Origin: Streptomyces cinnamoneus
GTDB taxonomy: Bacteria > Actinomycetota > Actinomycetes > Streptomycetales > Streptomycetaceae
Length of the DNA: 64,000 nt
Assembly (NCBI RefSeq): GCF_014650495.1
Contig: NZ_BMVB01000006.1
Location: 1-64,000, forward strand
Direction of reading: 5' to 3'
The translations under genes and the position numbers were made by a program. Positions 8,255-17,008 of this stretch are shown piece by piece (positions within the stretch are counted from its first letter, which is position 1; every line of letters begins with the position of its first letter). Below the pieces are notes generated by a model. It made no database searches. It was not told where the DNA came from and saw nothing but the letters and a program-made list of their open reading frames with translations.

Positions 8255-9275
8255 GGCAGCCGTGGTCCGTTCGCAGCCGGGCCGCCGCGAGGGCCGCGGC
8301 GGCGAGGGCGGCACCGGCGGCCAGGGTGCCCCGGTGCTGGGAGAGCCACGGCTGGGGGCCGTGGGCATGGGCCCGGTCGTCGAAGGTGCCGTGCGCACCG
8401 TAGTCGTGGCCGCCGGCGCCGTCGGCGGGGTGCCACAGGTTCACCGGGGGCAGCGGTCCCTGCGGTTCGTCGGTCTGCTGGGACGCGAAGGCGGTGCGGG
8501 CGAGGTAGCGGTCGAGCAGGCCGGGGGCGACGGCGTTGGCGAGGAGGGTGGCGACGGTGCTGCCGCCCACCCAGTACTCGCGGCGCCGCGGGTGGGCGGC
8601 GGCGTGGACGATGGCGCGGGCGGCGAGCTCGGGCTCGTAGACGGGCGCCACGGGCTGGGGGCGGCGCGGCATCCGGGAGAGCACCCAGGTGAACTGCGGG
8701 GTGTTCAGGGCGGGCAGCTGCACCATGGTCGTGCGGACCTTGCTGCGCTGGTGGAGCAGCTCGCAGCGCAGGGCCTCGTTCCAGCCCTGGATGGCGTGCT
8801 TGGCGCCGCAGTAGGCGGACTGCAGGGGGATGCCGCGGTAGGCGAGGGCCGAGCCGACCTGGACGATCGTGCCGTGGTCGCGGGGCAGCATGCGGGTCAG
8901 GGCGGCGTGGGTGCCGTACACGTAGCCCAGATAGGTCACTTCGGTGACCCGCCGGAACTCGTCGGGCTCGATCTCGACGAACGGGGCGAAGACGCCCGTG
9001 AAGGCGTTGTTGACCCAGACGTCCACCGGGCCGAACGTCTCCTCGATCCGGTCGGCGGCCTCCGTGACCGCCCGGTGGTCGGCGACGTCCACGCTCAGCG
9101 CCAGCGCCTCGCCGCCGCGTTCGCGTACGTCCGCGGCGGCCGCGTCCAGTCCCTTGCGGCCGCGGGCCAGCAGCGCGACGCAGGCACCGCGGGACGCGAA
9201 CGCCCGGGCGGTGGCGCGGCCCACGCCGCCGCTCGCCCCGGTCACCACCACGACGGAGGGCTTGTTTCTCTTCAT
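8244..9275 (-). CDS. Short-chain dehydrogenase/reductase with C-terminal hydrophobic tail
   Basis: A 343-residue SDR. The NAD(P) motif is VVVTGASGGVGRATARAF. The active site reads QVGSALAYRG, then SAYCGAKHAIQGWNEALR with the YxxxK pair. A long C-terminal extension (about 250-343) ends in TLAAGAALAAAALAAARL, which may anchor the protein to the membrane. ATG at 9275 gives the standard SDR N terminus (MKRNKPSVVVVTGAS). It overlaps the DinB-fold gene by 11 bp and is divergent from the PAP2-DAGK gene with only 53 bp between. Substrate unknown. Confidence 0.88.
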   Translation of the reverse strand: MKRNKPSVVVVTGASGGVGRATARAFASRGACVALLARGRKGLDAAAADVRERGGEALALSVDVADHRAVTEAADRIEETFGPVDVWVNNAFTGVFAPFVEIEPDEFRRVTEVTYLGYVYGTHAALTRMLPRDHGTIVQVGSALAYRGIPLQSAYCGAKHAIQGWNEALRCELLHQRSKVRTTMVQLPALNTPQFTWVLSRMPRRPQPVAPVYEPELAARAIVHAAAHPRRREYWVGGSTVATLLANAVAPGLLDRYLARTAFASQQTDEPQGPLPPVNLWHPADGAGGHDYGAHGTFDDRAHAHGPQPWLSQHRGTLAAGAALAAAALAAARLRTDHGCHDR

Positions 9276-9328
9276 CACCGCCGCCGGGTACCCGCATCGC
9301 CCCGGGATAAACGGGGTACACGTCGCGC

Positions 9329-10810
9329 ATGCGAAGCAAGTTGAGTGCATGGGACCGGTCCGTCTTCCAGCGGGTCGCCGAGCGCCACTGGCCGGGCGGC
9401 GACCGCGTGCTGCCCGCGCTGTCGCACAGCGCCAACCACGGTGTGCTGTGGTTCGCCGTGGCTGCGGGGGCCGCGGTGGCCGGCAGAAGGCCCGCGCGGC
9501 GCGCGGCGCTGCGCGGGATGGCGTCGCTGGCCGTCGCGTCCGCAACGGTCAACACCATCGGCAAACGGTCGGTGCGGCGCAGCCGCCCGCTGCAGGACGC
9601 CGTGCCGCTGGTGCGCCGACTGAGCCGGCAGCCGTTCACCACGTCCTTCCCTTCCGGGCACTCGGCGTCGGCGGTCGCCTTCACCACCGGCGTCATGCTG
9701 GAGAACCGCTCGTGGGGCCTGGCCCTGGCGCCGCTGGCGGCCGCCGTGTGCTTCTCCCGCGTCTACACCGGCGTCCACTATCCGGGTGACGTGGTGGCCG
9801 GGGCGCTTCTCGGCGCCGGGGCGGCCTTCGCCGTGCGCGGCGTGGCCCCCACCCGTTCCCAGCTCGCTCCCCCGGCCCGGCCCCGCGCCGACGCCCCGGC
9901 GCTGCCCGGCGGCCGGGGCCTGGTCGTGGTGGCCAACGGCGGCTCCGGGCAGCGCGCCGCGGCCGCGGCCCGGCCGGATCCGGTGGAGCTCCTCCGCTCG
10001 GCCCTGCCGCACGCGGAGATCGTGTCGTGGGGCGGGGACGCCGACGAAACCCGGCGCCCGCTGTCCGCGGCCCTGGAGGAGGCGGCGGCCCGCGCGGCCG
10101 AGCTGGGCGGCGCGCTGGGGGTGCACGGCGGGGACGGCACGGTGAACGCGGCGGCGGGCGCCGCCCTGCGGCACGGCCTGCCGCTGGCCGTCCTGCCCGG
10201 CGGCACCCACAACCACTTCGCCTACGACCTGGGCATCGAGTCCGTCGCCGACGCCTGCCGGGCCATGGAGGCCGGGGAGGCGGTGGCGGTGGACGTGACG
10301 CGGTTCGGCCGGAACGGCTGCTTCCTCAACACCTTCAGCCTCGGCGCCTACCCCGAGCTGGTGCGGGTCCGCGAGCGCTGGGCGCCGCGGATCGGCACCT
10401 GGCCGGCCGGTCTGCTCGCCGCGGTCCACATCCTGCGCACGGCCCGGCCGGTCCGGCTGCGCGTCGACGGCCGCGAGCGGCGGCTGTGGATGCTCTTCGC
10501 CGGCAACTGCACGTACCACGGGCTGGGGCTGGCGCCCGTGCGCCGGCATGACCTGGCCGACGGGGTGCTGGACGTGCGCCTGGTGCACGGCGGCAGGCTG
10601 GCCCGCACCCGGCTGCTGGCGGCCGCCCTGACGGGGGGCCTGCGGCACTCGCCGGTACTGCGGACGGCACGGGTGCGGAAGCTGCACATCGGCGCGGTCG
10701 GCCAGGGCACGCACCTGGCGTACGACGGGGAGGTGGCGCCGGCGCCGGAGGAGCTGACGCTGACGAAGGTGAACGAGGCGCTGGTGGTCTACCGGGTGCC
10801 GGACGAGTGA
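9329..10810 (+). CDS. PAP2 phosphatase - diacylglycerol kinase fusion protein
   Basis: A 493-residue fusion. Residues about 30-175 are a PAP2 lipid phosphatase with all three motifs: KRSVRRSRP (K79 to P87), SFPSGHSAS (107-114) and SRVYTGVHYPGD (143-154). Residues about 195-493 are a diacylglycerol kinase catalytic domain: LVVVANGGSG, GVHGGDGTVN, AVLPGGTHNHFAYDLG and a C-terminal YDGE. One chain therefore carries both a phosphatidate-type phosphatase and a lipid kinase, acting at the membrane on lipid phosphates. This fusion is known in actinobacteria. The real substrate pair and direction of flow are unknown. Confidence 0.92.
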   Translation: MRSKLSAWDRSVFQRVAERHWPGGDRVLPALSHSANHGVLWFAVAAGAAVAGRRPARRAALRGMASLAVASATVNTIGKRSVRRSRPLQDAVPLVRRLSRQPFTTSFPSGHSASAVAFTTGVMLENRSWGLALAPLAAAVCFSRVYTGVHYPGDVVAGALLGAGAAFAVRGVAPTRSQLAPPARPRADAPALPGGRGLVVVANGGSGQRAAAAARPDPVELLRSALPHAEIVSWGGDADETRRPLSAALEEAAARAAELGGALGVHGGDGTVNAAAGAALRHGLPLAVLPGGTHNHFAYDLGIESVADACRAMEAGEAVAVDVTRFGRNGCFLNTFSLGAYPELVRVRERWAPRIGTWPAGLLAAVHILRTARPVRLRVDGRERRLWMLFAGNCTYHGLGLAPVRRHDLADGVLDVRLVHGGRLARTRLLAAALTGGLRHSPVLRTARVRKLHIGAVGQGTHLAYDGEVAPAPEELTLTKVNEALVVYRVPDE

Positions 10811-10872
10811 GGGGGCGGGGGCCGGACCAGGGCGTGTCCGATGGGTCGGTGCGGGCCCCGCGGCGTCTGGTG

Positions 10873-10909
10873 CTGGGGGCACCTCCCAGCGGTAGCTGGG
10901 GGAGCGTCG
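10873..10909. repeat. 37-bp direct repeat, copy 1 (palindromic core)
   Basis: Identical to 10977-11013 at all 37 positions; the copies start 104 bp apart. The core CTCCCAGCGGTAGCTGGGGG forms a hairpin (CCCAGC-GGTA-GCTGGG). From memory, this motif recurs in many Streptomyces genomes, where it is often mistranslated as SPSYRWEVPP. Confidence 0.85.
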
Positions 10910-10976
10910 CAAGGCGGAGCATCTCCCGCGTACTGGGCGTACTCGGGTGATGCGACAACGCGGCGAGGTGCCGTGC

Positions 10977-11013
10977 CTGGGGGCACCTCCCAGCGGTAGC
11001 TGGGGGAGCGTCG
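10977..11013. repeat. 37-bp direct repeat, copy 2 (palindromic core)
   Basis: Second copy of the repeat at 10873-10909, identical in sequence and orientation, inside the MITE-like element and 13 bp before its right inverted end. Confidence 0.85.
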
Positions 11014-11043
11014 TGGGGTCTGTGCTGACCCATCGGACACGCC

Positions 11044-13407
11044 CTAGGCGCCGGTCCCCTCCGTCGCCAGGGTGGCGATCGCCTCGGTGTAGAGCTCCGC
11101 GACGGCCTCCAGCCGCTCGTCGTCGGCGCGTCGTTCGTCCGCCTCCAGTTCCAGGGTCAGCAGCCGGGTGAAGGGGTCCTGGACGAACTCCACCCGCAGG
11201 GCGGCGCCGGTGCGGACGCGGGTCTTGGCGTCCAGCAGATGGAGCTCGGTGGCCGCCACCAGCTCCTCGAAGCCGCGCGACCGGGTGCAGGCGACGGTGA
11301 TGTCGGTCGGCTCGCGGACCCCGGCGAGGCGTCCCAGCGCCGCGTAGGGGAAGCAGCGGAAACCTTCCAGGGCACGCTCCTTGTCCTGGACGGCGCGGAT
11401 CAGCTCGCCCCAGCCGCGGCCGCGGGTGCGCAGCCGGTGGGGCACCACGTTCAGCTGGACGCCGACCGGCCGGCCGGCGCCGCCGCCCGCGTCGCGCCCG
11501 TCGGTCTCGACGCCCAGCACCACCTCGTCACGGCCCGTCAGGGCGGTCAGCACCCGGGCGTGCACGGCGAGCAGCACCTGGTCGAGGGTGGCGCCGTGGG
11601 CGCGCGCGACCTCGTCCAGCGCCTCCGACTCCCCGGGCGGGAGGTCGACGACACACAGGCCCGCCGGCTCCTCGCCGGTGCCCGCGGGCCCCGCGGCCGG
11701 CCAGGGCAGGAGCGTGGGCTGCAGCCCGGCCAGCTCGTGGGACCAGAACGCGGCGGTCCGGGGGTCGTTGCGCGCGCGCCGCTCCCGGGCGACCGTGTCG
11801 GCCGGCCGGTGGGCGGGTGGCTCGGCGGCCGGTTTGCCGCGGCCGCCCCGCAGGGCCCAGAAGTCCGCCAGGATCTCGGTGATCAGCACCTGCTCGCTCC
11901 ACCCGTCGAGCAGGGCCTCGTGGAAGCCGACGGAGAAGAGGAACTCCCCGTCGTCCAGGAGGTACGCGGCGCAGCGCATCAGCGGCGGCGCCGACCGGTC
12001 GAAGGGTGCGGTGCGCTCGCGTTCCGCCTGGGCCGCGACCTCCGCGGCCCGGTCGCCGGGACACAGTCCGCGCAGGTCCCGCACGCTCACCGGGGCGGTC
12101 GCCGTGCGGTGCAGCAGTTGCAGCGGCTCGGTGCGGCCAGCGAAGCGGAAGGACGTCCGCAGGATGTCGTGCCGGGCGACGGCGCGCGCGACGGCACGGG
12201 TGAGGGCGTCGTGGTCGTAGGCGGCCCGCAGCCGGAAGATGAACAGGTCGCAGACCGGGTCCGTGGCCGCGCGGTAGGCGCTGCGCAGGAACAGGCGCGC
12301 CTGCACGTCGCCGACGGGGTAGGCATCCTCGATGCCGCCGGCCGCCGTCAGCCGTTCGCGGTCCTCGGTGCCGAGCAGGGCGAAGGGCGCACTGCCCGGG
12401 GCCTGTGCCGCGGCGTCGTCGAGGGTGACGAGCCGCGGGGCGGCCTCGCCGTACGCGGCCCGCCAGGGGGCGAGGTCGCCGTCACGAGGGTGCCCTCCGT
12501 CGAGGACCACGCACCTGAGCGGCAGGCGGCGGCCGCCGGTCCGGGCGTCCTCGGCCAGCAGCCGGCGGAGGGCGGCGGGGCTCTGGTGCAGGACGGTCAC
12601 CCGCTCGTTGCGCAGCAGGGCGAGCAGGGCCCGGGGGTCCTCGGCGGTGCGCCGCGGCACGACGACCGCGCAGCCGCCGTACAGCAGTGCTCCCCACATC
12701 TCCCGTACGAAGGCGTCGAGGGCGACGGAGTGGGACAGCGCCCACACGTCCTCGCTGCCGAAGCCGTGGCGGATCCCGGCGCCGGCGAAGAGCTCCAGGA
12801 CGCTGCCGTGCGAGAGCTGCACGGGCCGGGCCCGGCCGGCGGCGCCGGGCGGGAAGAGCGTGTACGCGGGGGTGTCCCGGCCGGGGACGGCGTCCGGGCC
12901 GGGCGGGGGAACCGCGTCCGGGCCGGGCCGGTGGTCGGCGGGCGGGCCGGACGGGAAGCCCGGGTACGGACCGGGCCGGAAGCCGGCGTCCGGGCCGGGC
13001 GGGAGGTCCGCGTCGGTGCGGAGCACCGCGGGGCCGCCCGGCAGCCGGGTGGCCGGCTCGCCCGCCGTGATGACCACCGACGGCCGGGCGGCCTGGAGGA
13101 GGGGCTCCAGCCGGTCCCGGGGCGTCGCCGGGTCCAGGGGGATGCAGGGCGCACCCGTGCGCAGGACCGCCAGGGCCGCGGCGACCATGTCCGCCGACCG
13201 CTCCAGCAGGACGCCCACCGGGCGCCGCGGCCCCGGCCGGTGGGCCCGCAGCGCCGCCGCCATCGCCTCGGCCCTGGCGTCCAGTTGGCGGTACGTCAGG
13301 GAACGCAGTCCGTCCCGCACCGCGACGCGCCCGGGCAGGGCCCGGACCGAGGCCGCGAAGCCCTCGGCCAGGCTGCCCACGGCGGCCGGGGCTCCGGTGG
13401 GCGTCAC
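11044..13407 (-). CDS. Degenerate NRPS-like protein: partial adenylation domain plus condensation domain
   Basis: About 787 residues. Residues about 15-285 resemble the N-terminal part of an adenylation domain (LTYRQLDARAEAMAAAL; VLRTGAPCIPLDPATPRDRL). The phosphate-binding core is broken: FPPGAAGRARP stands where TSGTTGxPK is expected. Core motifs A5 to A10 and the carrier protein are absent. A Pro/Gly/Asp-rich insertion (about 135-178) interrupts the domain. Residues about 360-787 are a condensation domain, but HHxxxDG reads HEALLDG, so the catalytic second His (about 497) is Glu. GTG at 13407 follows AAGGAG by 6 nt. The stop codon is partly inside the MITE-like element. The gene stands alone, so a decayed or non-catalytic role is likely. 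Confidence 0.8.
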   Translation of the reverse strand: MTPTGAPAAVGSLAEGFAASVRALPGRVAVRDGLRSLTYRQLDARAEAMAAALRAHRPGPRRPVGVLLERSADMVAAALAVLRTGAPCIPLDPATPRDRLEPLLQAARPSVVITAGEPATRLPGGPAVLRTDADLPPGPDAGFRPGPYPGFPSGPPADHRPGPDAVPPPGPDAVPGRDTPAYTLFPPGAAGRARPVQLSHGSVLELFAGAGIRHGFGSEDVWALSHSVALDAFVREMWGALLYGGCAVVVPRRTAEDPRALLALLRNERVTVLHQSPAALRRLLAEDARTGGRRLPLRCVVLDGGHPRDGDLAPWRAAYGEAAPRLVTLDDAAAQAPGSAPFALLGTEDRERLTAAGGIEDAYPVGDVQARLFLRSAYRAATDPVCDLFIFRLRAAYDHDALTRAVARAVARHDILRTSFRFAGRTEPLQLLHRTATAPVSVRDLRGLCPGDRAAEVAAQAERERTAPFDRSAPPLMRCAAYLLDDGEFLFSVGFHEALLDGWSEQVLITEILADFWALRGGRGKPAAEPPAHRPADTVARERRARNDPRTAAFWSHELAGLQPTLLPWPAAGPAGTGEEPAGLCVVDLPPGESEALDEVARAHGATLDQVLLAVHARVLTALTGRDEVVLGVETDGRDAGGGAGRPVGVQLNVVPHRLRTRGRGWGELIRAVQDKERALEGFRCFPYAALGRLAGVREPTDITVACTRSRGFEELVAATELHLLDAKTRVRTGAALRVEFVQDPFTRLLTLELEADERRADDERLEAVAELYTEAIATLATEGTGA

Positions 13408-13538
13408 ACCATGCTCCTTCAACCCCTCGACCTCCGGGAGTCCGGGCGTCGCCGCCCGGTCGGTGCGGAGGACGGCGCCGTACGTTCATGCGCACTCGCG
13501 CGAAACGTACCGCTGACGGCGGGGGCCGGGGAGTGACT

Positions 13539-14264
13539 TCACACACGCGACCGGGCGGGGTCCGCCGGCCCGGGGGCCCGGAGCCGGCGTGCGCCGCTGC
13601 GCAACGCCGCGGCGAGCAGCACGAACCACACGCCCACGAGCAGCAGATGGGCCCGCTGGGTCAGCCCGTGCCAGCCCGGCCGCCCGAACAGCGGCCCGAC
13701 CGTGGACAGCGCCGTCAGCAGGGCGCTGCCCAGCACCCAGGGGCCCCAGCGGCGCAGCAGCGGGGATCCGGGACGGCCGGTGGCGGCCGCGGCGACGAGC
13801 AGAGCCATCGAGGCGAACAGGGCGGCGTGCACCAGGGCGCTGGTCGTGGTGTGCCAGGGGTTGACGGCCTCGCAGGGGCTCTCCACCGACGGTGCGCAGC
13901 GCATGGGCACGACGACGTCGGCGACGGAGGAGGCGCCGAAGGCGACGAGCGACCACCAGCCGGCCGCCTCCAGCCGGCCGGGCGCCGGTCCGCGCGCCAG
14001 CAGGGCGCCCGTGACGACGAGGACCGCCGCGACGACCTCGATGCTGCCGAAGAGGCCGTGGTAGCGCTGGTCGGCGGCGTAGAGCTCGCTGACGTAGGAG
14101 TGGCGCGCGTCCAGTCCGGTGGGCAGGAGGAACTCCAGCACCCAGTCGTTGTAGACGACCGCCGCCGTGGTCAGCAGCAAGGGGGCCCACACGGCGCGCG
14201 GGCCGGCCGCACGGCCCGGGCCGGGGCCGGCGGCGGTCCGCGGGAGGGTGGAGGGTTCGTGCAT
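13539..14264 (-). CDS. DUF998-family integral membrane protein
   Basis: A 241-residue protein with about six hydrophobic segments (for example VWAPLLLTTAAVVYNDWVL, IEVVAAVLVVTGALLA, ALVHAALFASMALLVAAAAT, GVWFVLLAAAL). Between them are an acidic/polar loop (SYVSELYAADQRYHGLF) and a Cys pair (MRCAPSVESPCEAVN), as in DUF998 proteins. ATG at 14264 is just downstream of the DUF6777 gene (11-bp gap), so the two probably form one transcript. No catalytic motif is known. Confidence 0.75.
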   Translation of the reverse strand: MHEPSTLPRTAAGPGPGRAAGPRAVWAPLLLTTAAVVYNDWVLEFLLPTGLDARHSYVSELYAADQRYHGLFGSIEVVAAVLVVTGALLARGPAPGRLEAAGWWSLVAFGASSVADVVVPMRCAPSVESPCEAVNPWHTTTSALVHAALFASMALLVAAAATGRPGSPLLRRWGPWVLGSALLTALSTVGPLFGRPGWHGLTQRAHLLLVGVWFVLLAAALRSGARRLRAPGPADPARSRV

Positions 14265-14275
14265 CGGCGCGGTCT

Positions 14276-15415
14276 TCAGTTCGGGCGGACGGCGGGGGCT
14301 CCGTACGCCGGGGAGGAGACCGCGGGGTGCGGCGACGAGGGGGGCACGGACGACGGCGACGGCGTGGCCGACTTCGACGGCCCGGTGCTGCCGGATGTGG
14401 TGGGGCCGGGGGGCACGCCGTCCTTGGGCGGGGTCACCGGCTGGTCCTCGTCGCCGTTGCTGCCGGAGGGGCGCTCGAACCACTGGCGGTTCTCGGTGTC
14501 GTAGAGGACCAGGGAGGCGAGGTCGGAATCCGCCGAGTCGACGGCGACCAGTTCGGAGGGCCGGTAGGAGGGCCAGCTGTCGCCCTTGGCCTTGAGGGTG
14601 CCCTTCACGGCGACCGGCGCCTTCAGCGGGTTGCCGCACGCGCAGCGCACCCGGGGCACGCCCCGCTCGTCGACGAGCACGGCCGTGCCGGCCTGCAGGA
14701 CGGACTGGAAGCTGGTGGGGGAACCGTCGTGGTAACCGTGGTTGGTCACGCGGGTGTCGGCGCGCAGCGCCACGGGCGTCAGGCCGCGCAGGAAGCCGGC
14801 GAGGGTGCCCTGGGGGATGCCGGCCGCTCCCTCGAAGGCGCGGGCCTTGGCCTTGTCCTGGTTGAGGAAGCCGATCTGGCGTTCGACGTCGCAGCTGGCG
14901 TAGTTGCGGGTGCCGCCGTAGAGGCCGGGCTTGGAGCCGGGGACGGTACGGACGCCGCCGCCCGTTGCCGGCGGGACGGCGGGGGCCGCACTCGCCTCGC
15001 TGCCGTAGCCCCGGGCCGTCGACTTGGTGAAGGGGTCGCGGCCGTCGGCGGACGCCGACTGCAGGAAGACCTCGCCGGTGCCGCCGCTCTGGCGGAAGAA
15101 GTAGACGGCCAGGGCCGCGGCGACGACCACGGCGCCCGAGACGAGGACGGCCCGCGAGCGCCACCAGGGCGGCCGGGGGCGGCCGCCGGGGCCTTCACCG
15201 CGCGGGCCTTCGGATCCGCCGCCCCCGCCACCGCCGCGGCGCGGCGGCTCGGTGCCGGACCGGCCGCCGGAGGGACCGCCGGACGTGTCCGAGGGCTGTG
15301 CCCCCCAGTCGGTCCGGGTCGGCTCGTGGTCGCCGGACGACGGTGTGCCCCGTCCGGGCAGGGGGCCGGGCGGTGGACCGGTGGGGCGAGGTTCTGACGG
15401 CGGTTCGGACGACAC
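14276..15415 (-). CDS. DUF6777-type membrane-anchored extracytoplasmic protein
   Basis: A 379-residue protein. A Pro/Gly-rich cytoplasmic N terminus (1 to about 85) is followed by one transmembrane helix (AVLVSGAVVVAAALAVYFF, about 88-107). The extracellular domain starts VFLQSASADGRDPFTKST and contains GLYGGTRNYASCDVERQIGFL and VRCACGNPLKAP, which I associate with DUF6777. A Ser/Pro/Thr-rich tail ends the protein. The start is GTG at 15415 with GGAGAAGGG upstream. It is divergent from the streptophobe gene (236-bp gap), a pairing common in Streptomyces. Role unknown, presumably envelope-related. Confidence 0.8.
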   Translation of the reverse strand: MSSEPPSEPRPTGPPPGPLPGRGTPSSGDHEPTRTDWGAQPSDTSGGPSGGRSGTEPPRRGGGGGGGSEGPRGEGPGGRPRPPWWRSRAVLVSGAVVVAAALAVYFFRQSGGTGEVFLQSASADGRDPFTKSTARGYGSEASAAPAVPPATGGGVRTVPGSKPGLYGGTRNYASCDVERQIGFLNQDKAKARAFEGAAGIPQGTLAGFLRGLTPVALRADTRVTNHGYHDGSPTSFQSVLQAGTAVLVDERGVPRVRCACGNPLKAPVAVKGTLKAKGDSWPSYRPSELVAVDSADSDLASLVLYDTENRQWFERPSGSNGDEDQPVTPPKDGVPPGPTTSGSTGPSKSATPSPSSVPPSSPHPAVSSPAYGAPAVRPN

Positions 15416-15651
15416 GGCCCTTCTCCTACGCTTGATTCATCCCTTTTTACCGCCCCTGGGCACATTGTGTGCCGCAAACCCGCCCGCCCCGCAAGCGGGC
15501 GCACGGGTCGCATGCCGCCGCGTTGCGCCCCCGCGCCACCCCGCAGGCCGCGATTCCCCCGGCCGCCCGCGCGGACGGGTGGCACGGCGGCAACGGGCTT
15601 ACGTTGGGCTGAACCGCCACACCGGCCACCGTCGACACGTCCGGAGACAGC

Positions 15652-16971
15652 GTGAGTCACCCACCGCCGCCCAGCCGCCCGGCCCCGGAGCGCGCGCCCG
15701 GCACCGGGGCCCTGTCCCACGAACTGCGGGTGTGGTGGGACGCGCTGGCGGCGGTGGCCGCCGGGATCGTCGCCATGATCGTCGTCGCCGTGCTCGGCCT
15801 GTGGGCCGCGGGCGCGGACGCGCTGCCGTCCGGCGCGTTCCCGGCCGTGGTGGCCGCCACCGTGGTCACGGCGGTCGGCGGCACGGTCGAGGTCTCGGGG
15901 GGCGCGGGCTTCGTGGGCCGCACGAGCGGCGGCCTGGTCGTCGTGCCGCTGTCGGTGACCCTCGCCGGAGCCGTGGCCGTCGCCGTGCTCTTCCTGCTCC
16001 CCCTGCGCCACCGCGCGGTGGCCGGCGGGACCGAACTCCTGGGCAGGGTCGCGCGTACGGCCGTGCTGTGGCTGCTCGCGGTCCTGATCGTCGCGCTCGC
16101 GGCCCGGCACACGTTCCGCATCTCGCTGGGCGAGGACTTCATCGACGAACTCGGGGAGGCCCTGGGCGCCACGCCCACCGTGGGCTTCCGCGCGGCCGTG
16201 GGTCCGACCCTCGGCTACGCACTGCTGTGGCTGCTGGTGTTGCTGGCCATCGCCACCGCGGTGTCCCGCAAGACACCGCTGCCCTCACGGCTGCTGCGCT
16301 TCCAGGACTCGGTCCGTCCGGCGGCCTTCGCGATGCTCGTGGTCCTGTTCGCCTACGTGGCCATCGGCCTGATCGTGGGCGTGGCCGTGGCACTGTCCCG
16401 CGGGCACGCCGACCGGACGGTGGCCGTCCTGCTGCTGGGCCTGCCCAACCTCGCCTGGATGGGTCTGGGCATCGGGCTCGGCGGCGCCTGGGAGGGGCAG
16501 GTGCCGGCCGCCGACATCGGCCTGCCGGTGCCCAAGCCGCTGGCGGCCGTCCTCCGGGAGAACGACGGCGGCCCCGCCACCTTGGACCTGGCCTCCCTCT
16601 CCGCCCACGACGGCCGGGCCTGGCTGCTGGTGCTGCTGGCCGTGCTGGCCCTGCTTGCAGCCGGGTTCGTGACGGCCGTGCGCTCACCCGCCGACCGGCG
16701 GCACTGGCAGCACGCCCTGCAACTCGCCGTGGCGGCGGCGCTGACCCTGCTGGTGATCGGACTGCTCACCCACGTCGAGGCCCGCTTCGGCCTGTCCCTG
16801 CTGGGCATCGGCGACCTGGGCGACGACTTCGGCGGCGAGGTCACCCTCCAGGCGCAGTTGCCGCGCCTGGTGGGTCTGGGCGCACTGGGGGGCTTCCTCG
16901 CCGGCTTCCTGGGCAGCCTGGCCGCCTCACGGGTACGCCGCCGGGGCGAGGTGGACGCCCCGCCCGCGTGA
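15652..16971 (+). CDS. Streptophobe-family polytopic membrane protein
   Basis: A 439-residue, strongly hydrophobic protein with roughly nine to ten membrane segments and a proline-rich start (MSHPPPPSRPAPE). The layout matches the 'streptophobe' family, named for hydrophobic Streptomyces proteins: paired helices, a polar loop with ISLGEDFIDELGEALG, and a late loop with GIGDLGDDFGGEVTLQAQLP. No transport or enzyme signature is visible. GTG at 15652 has GGAG 5 nt upstream. It is divergent from the DUF6777 gene, whose product may work with it; that partnership is inferred from position only. Confidence 0.8.
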   Translation: MSHPPPPSRPAPERAPGTGALSHELRVWWDALAAVAAGIVAMIVVAVLGLWAAGADALPSGAFPAVVAATVVTAVGGTVEVSGGAGFVGRTSGGLVVVPLSVTLAGAVAVAVLFLLPLRHRAVAGGTELLGRVARTAVLWLLAVLIVALAARHTFRISLGEDFIDELGEALGATPTVGFRAAVGPTLGYALLWLLVLLAIATAVSRKTPLPSRLLRFQDSVRPAAFAMLVVLFAYVAIGLIVGVAVALSRGHADRTVAVLLLGLPNLAWMGLGIGLGGAWEGQVPAADIGLPVPKPLAAVLRENDGGPATLDLASLSAHDGRAWLLVLLAVLALLAAGFVTAVRSPADRRHWQHALQLAVAAALTLLVIGLLTHVEARFGLSLLGIGDLGDDFGGEVTLQAQLPRLVGLGALGGFLAGFLGSLAASRVRRRGEVDAPPA

Positions 16972-17008
16972 GGCGTCCGGGCACACCGCGCCCGGGGGGG
17001 CGGTGAGA

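Larger units (their letters stand above)
10829..11045. mobile_element. MITE-like element with perfect 19-bp terminal inverted repeats
   Basis: The ends are AGGGCGTGTCCGATGGGTC (10829-10847) and its exact reverse complement (11027-11045). The 217-bp element has no ORF of its own. Inside are two identical 37-bp direct repeats, each with a palindromic core. It fills the gap between convergent genes, and its right end gives two bases of the stop codon of the NRPS gene. This fits a non-autonomous element mobilised by a transposase elsewhere. No clear target-site duplication was seen. Confidence 0.7.

Noticed and set aside
10861..11040. Short ORFs encoding SPSYRWEVPP-type peptides
   Set aside because: They are translations of the palindromic 37-bp repeat inside the MITE-like element, not genes.
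13539..15164. Single 541-codon gene covering DUF998 and part of DUF6777
   Set aside because: The two proteins lie in different frames. DUF998 starts at 14264 and DUF6777 ends at 14276; the joined frame is an artefact.
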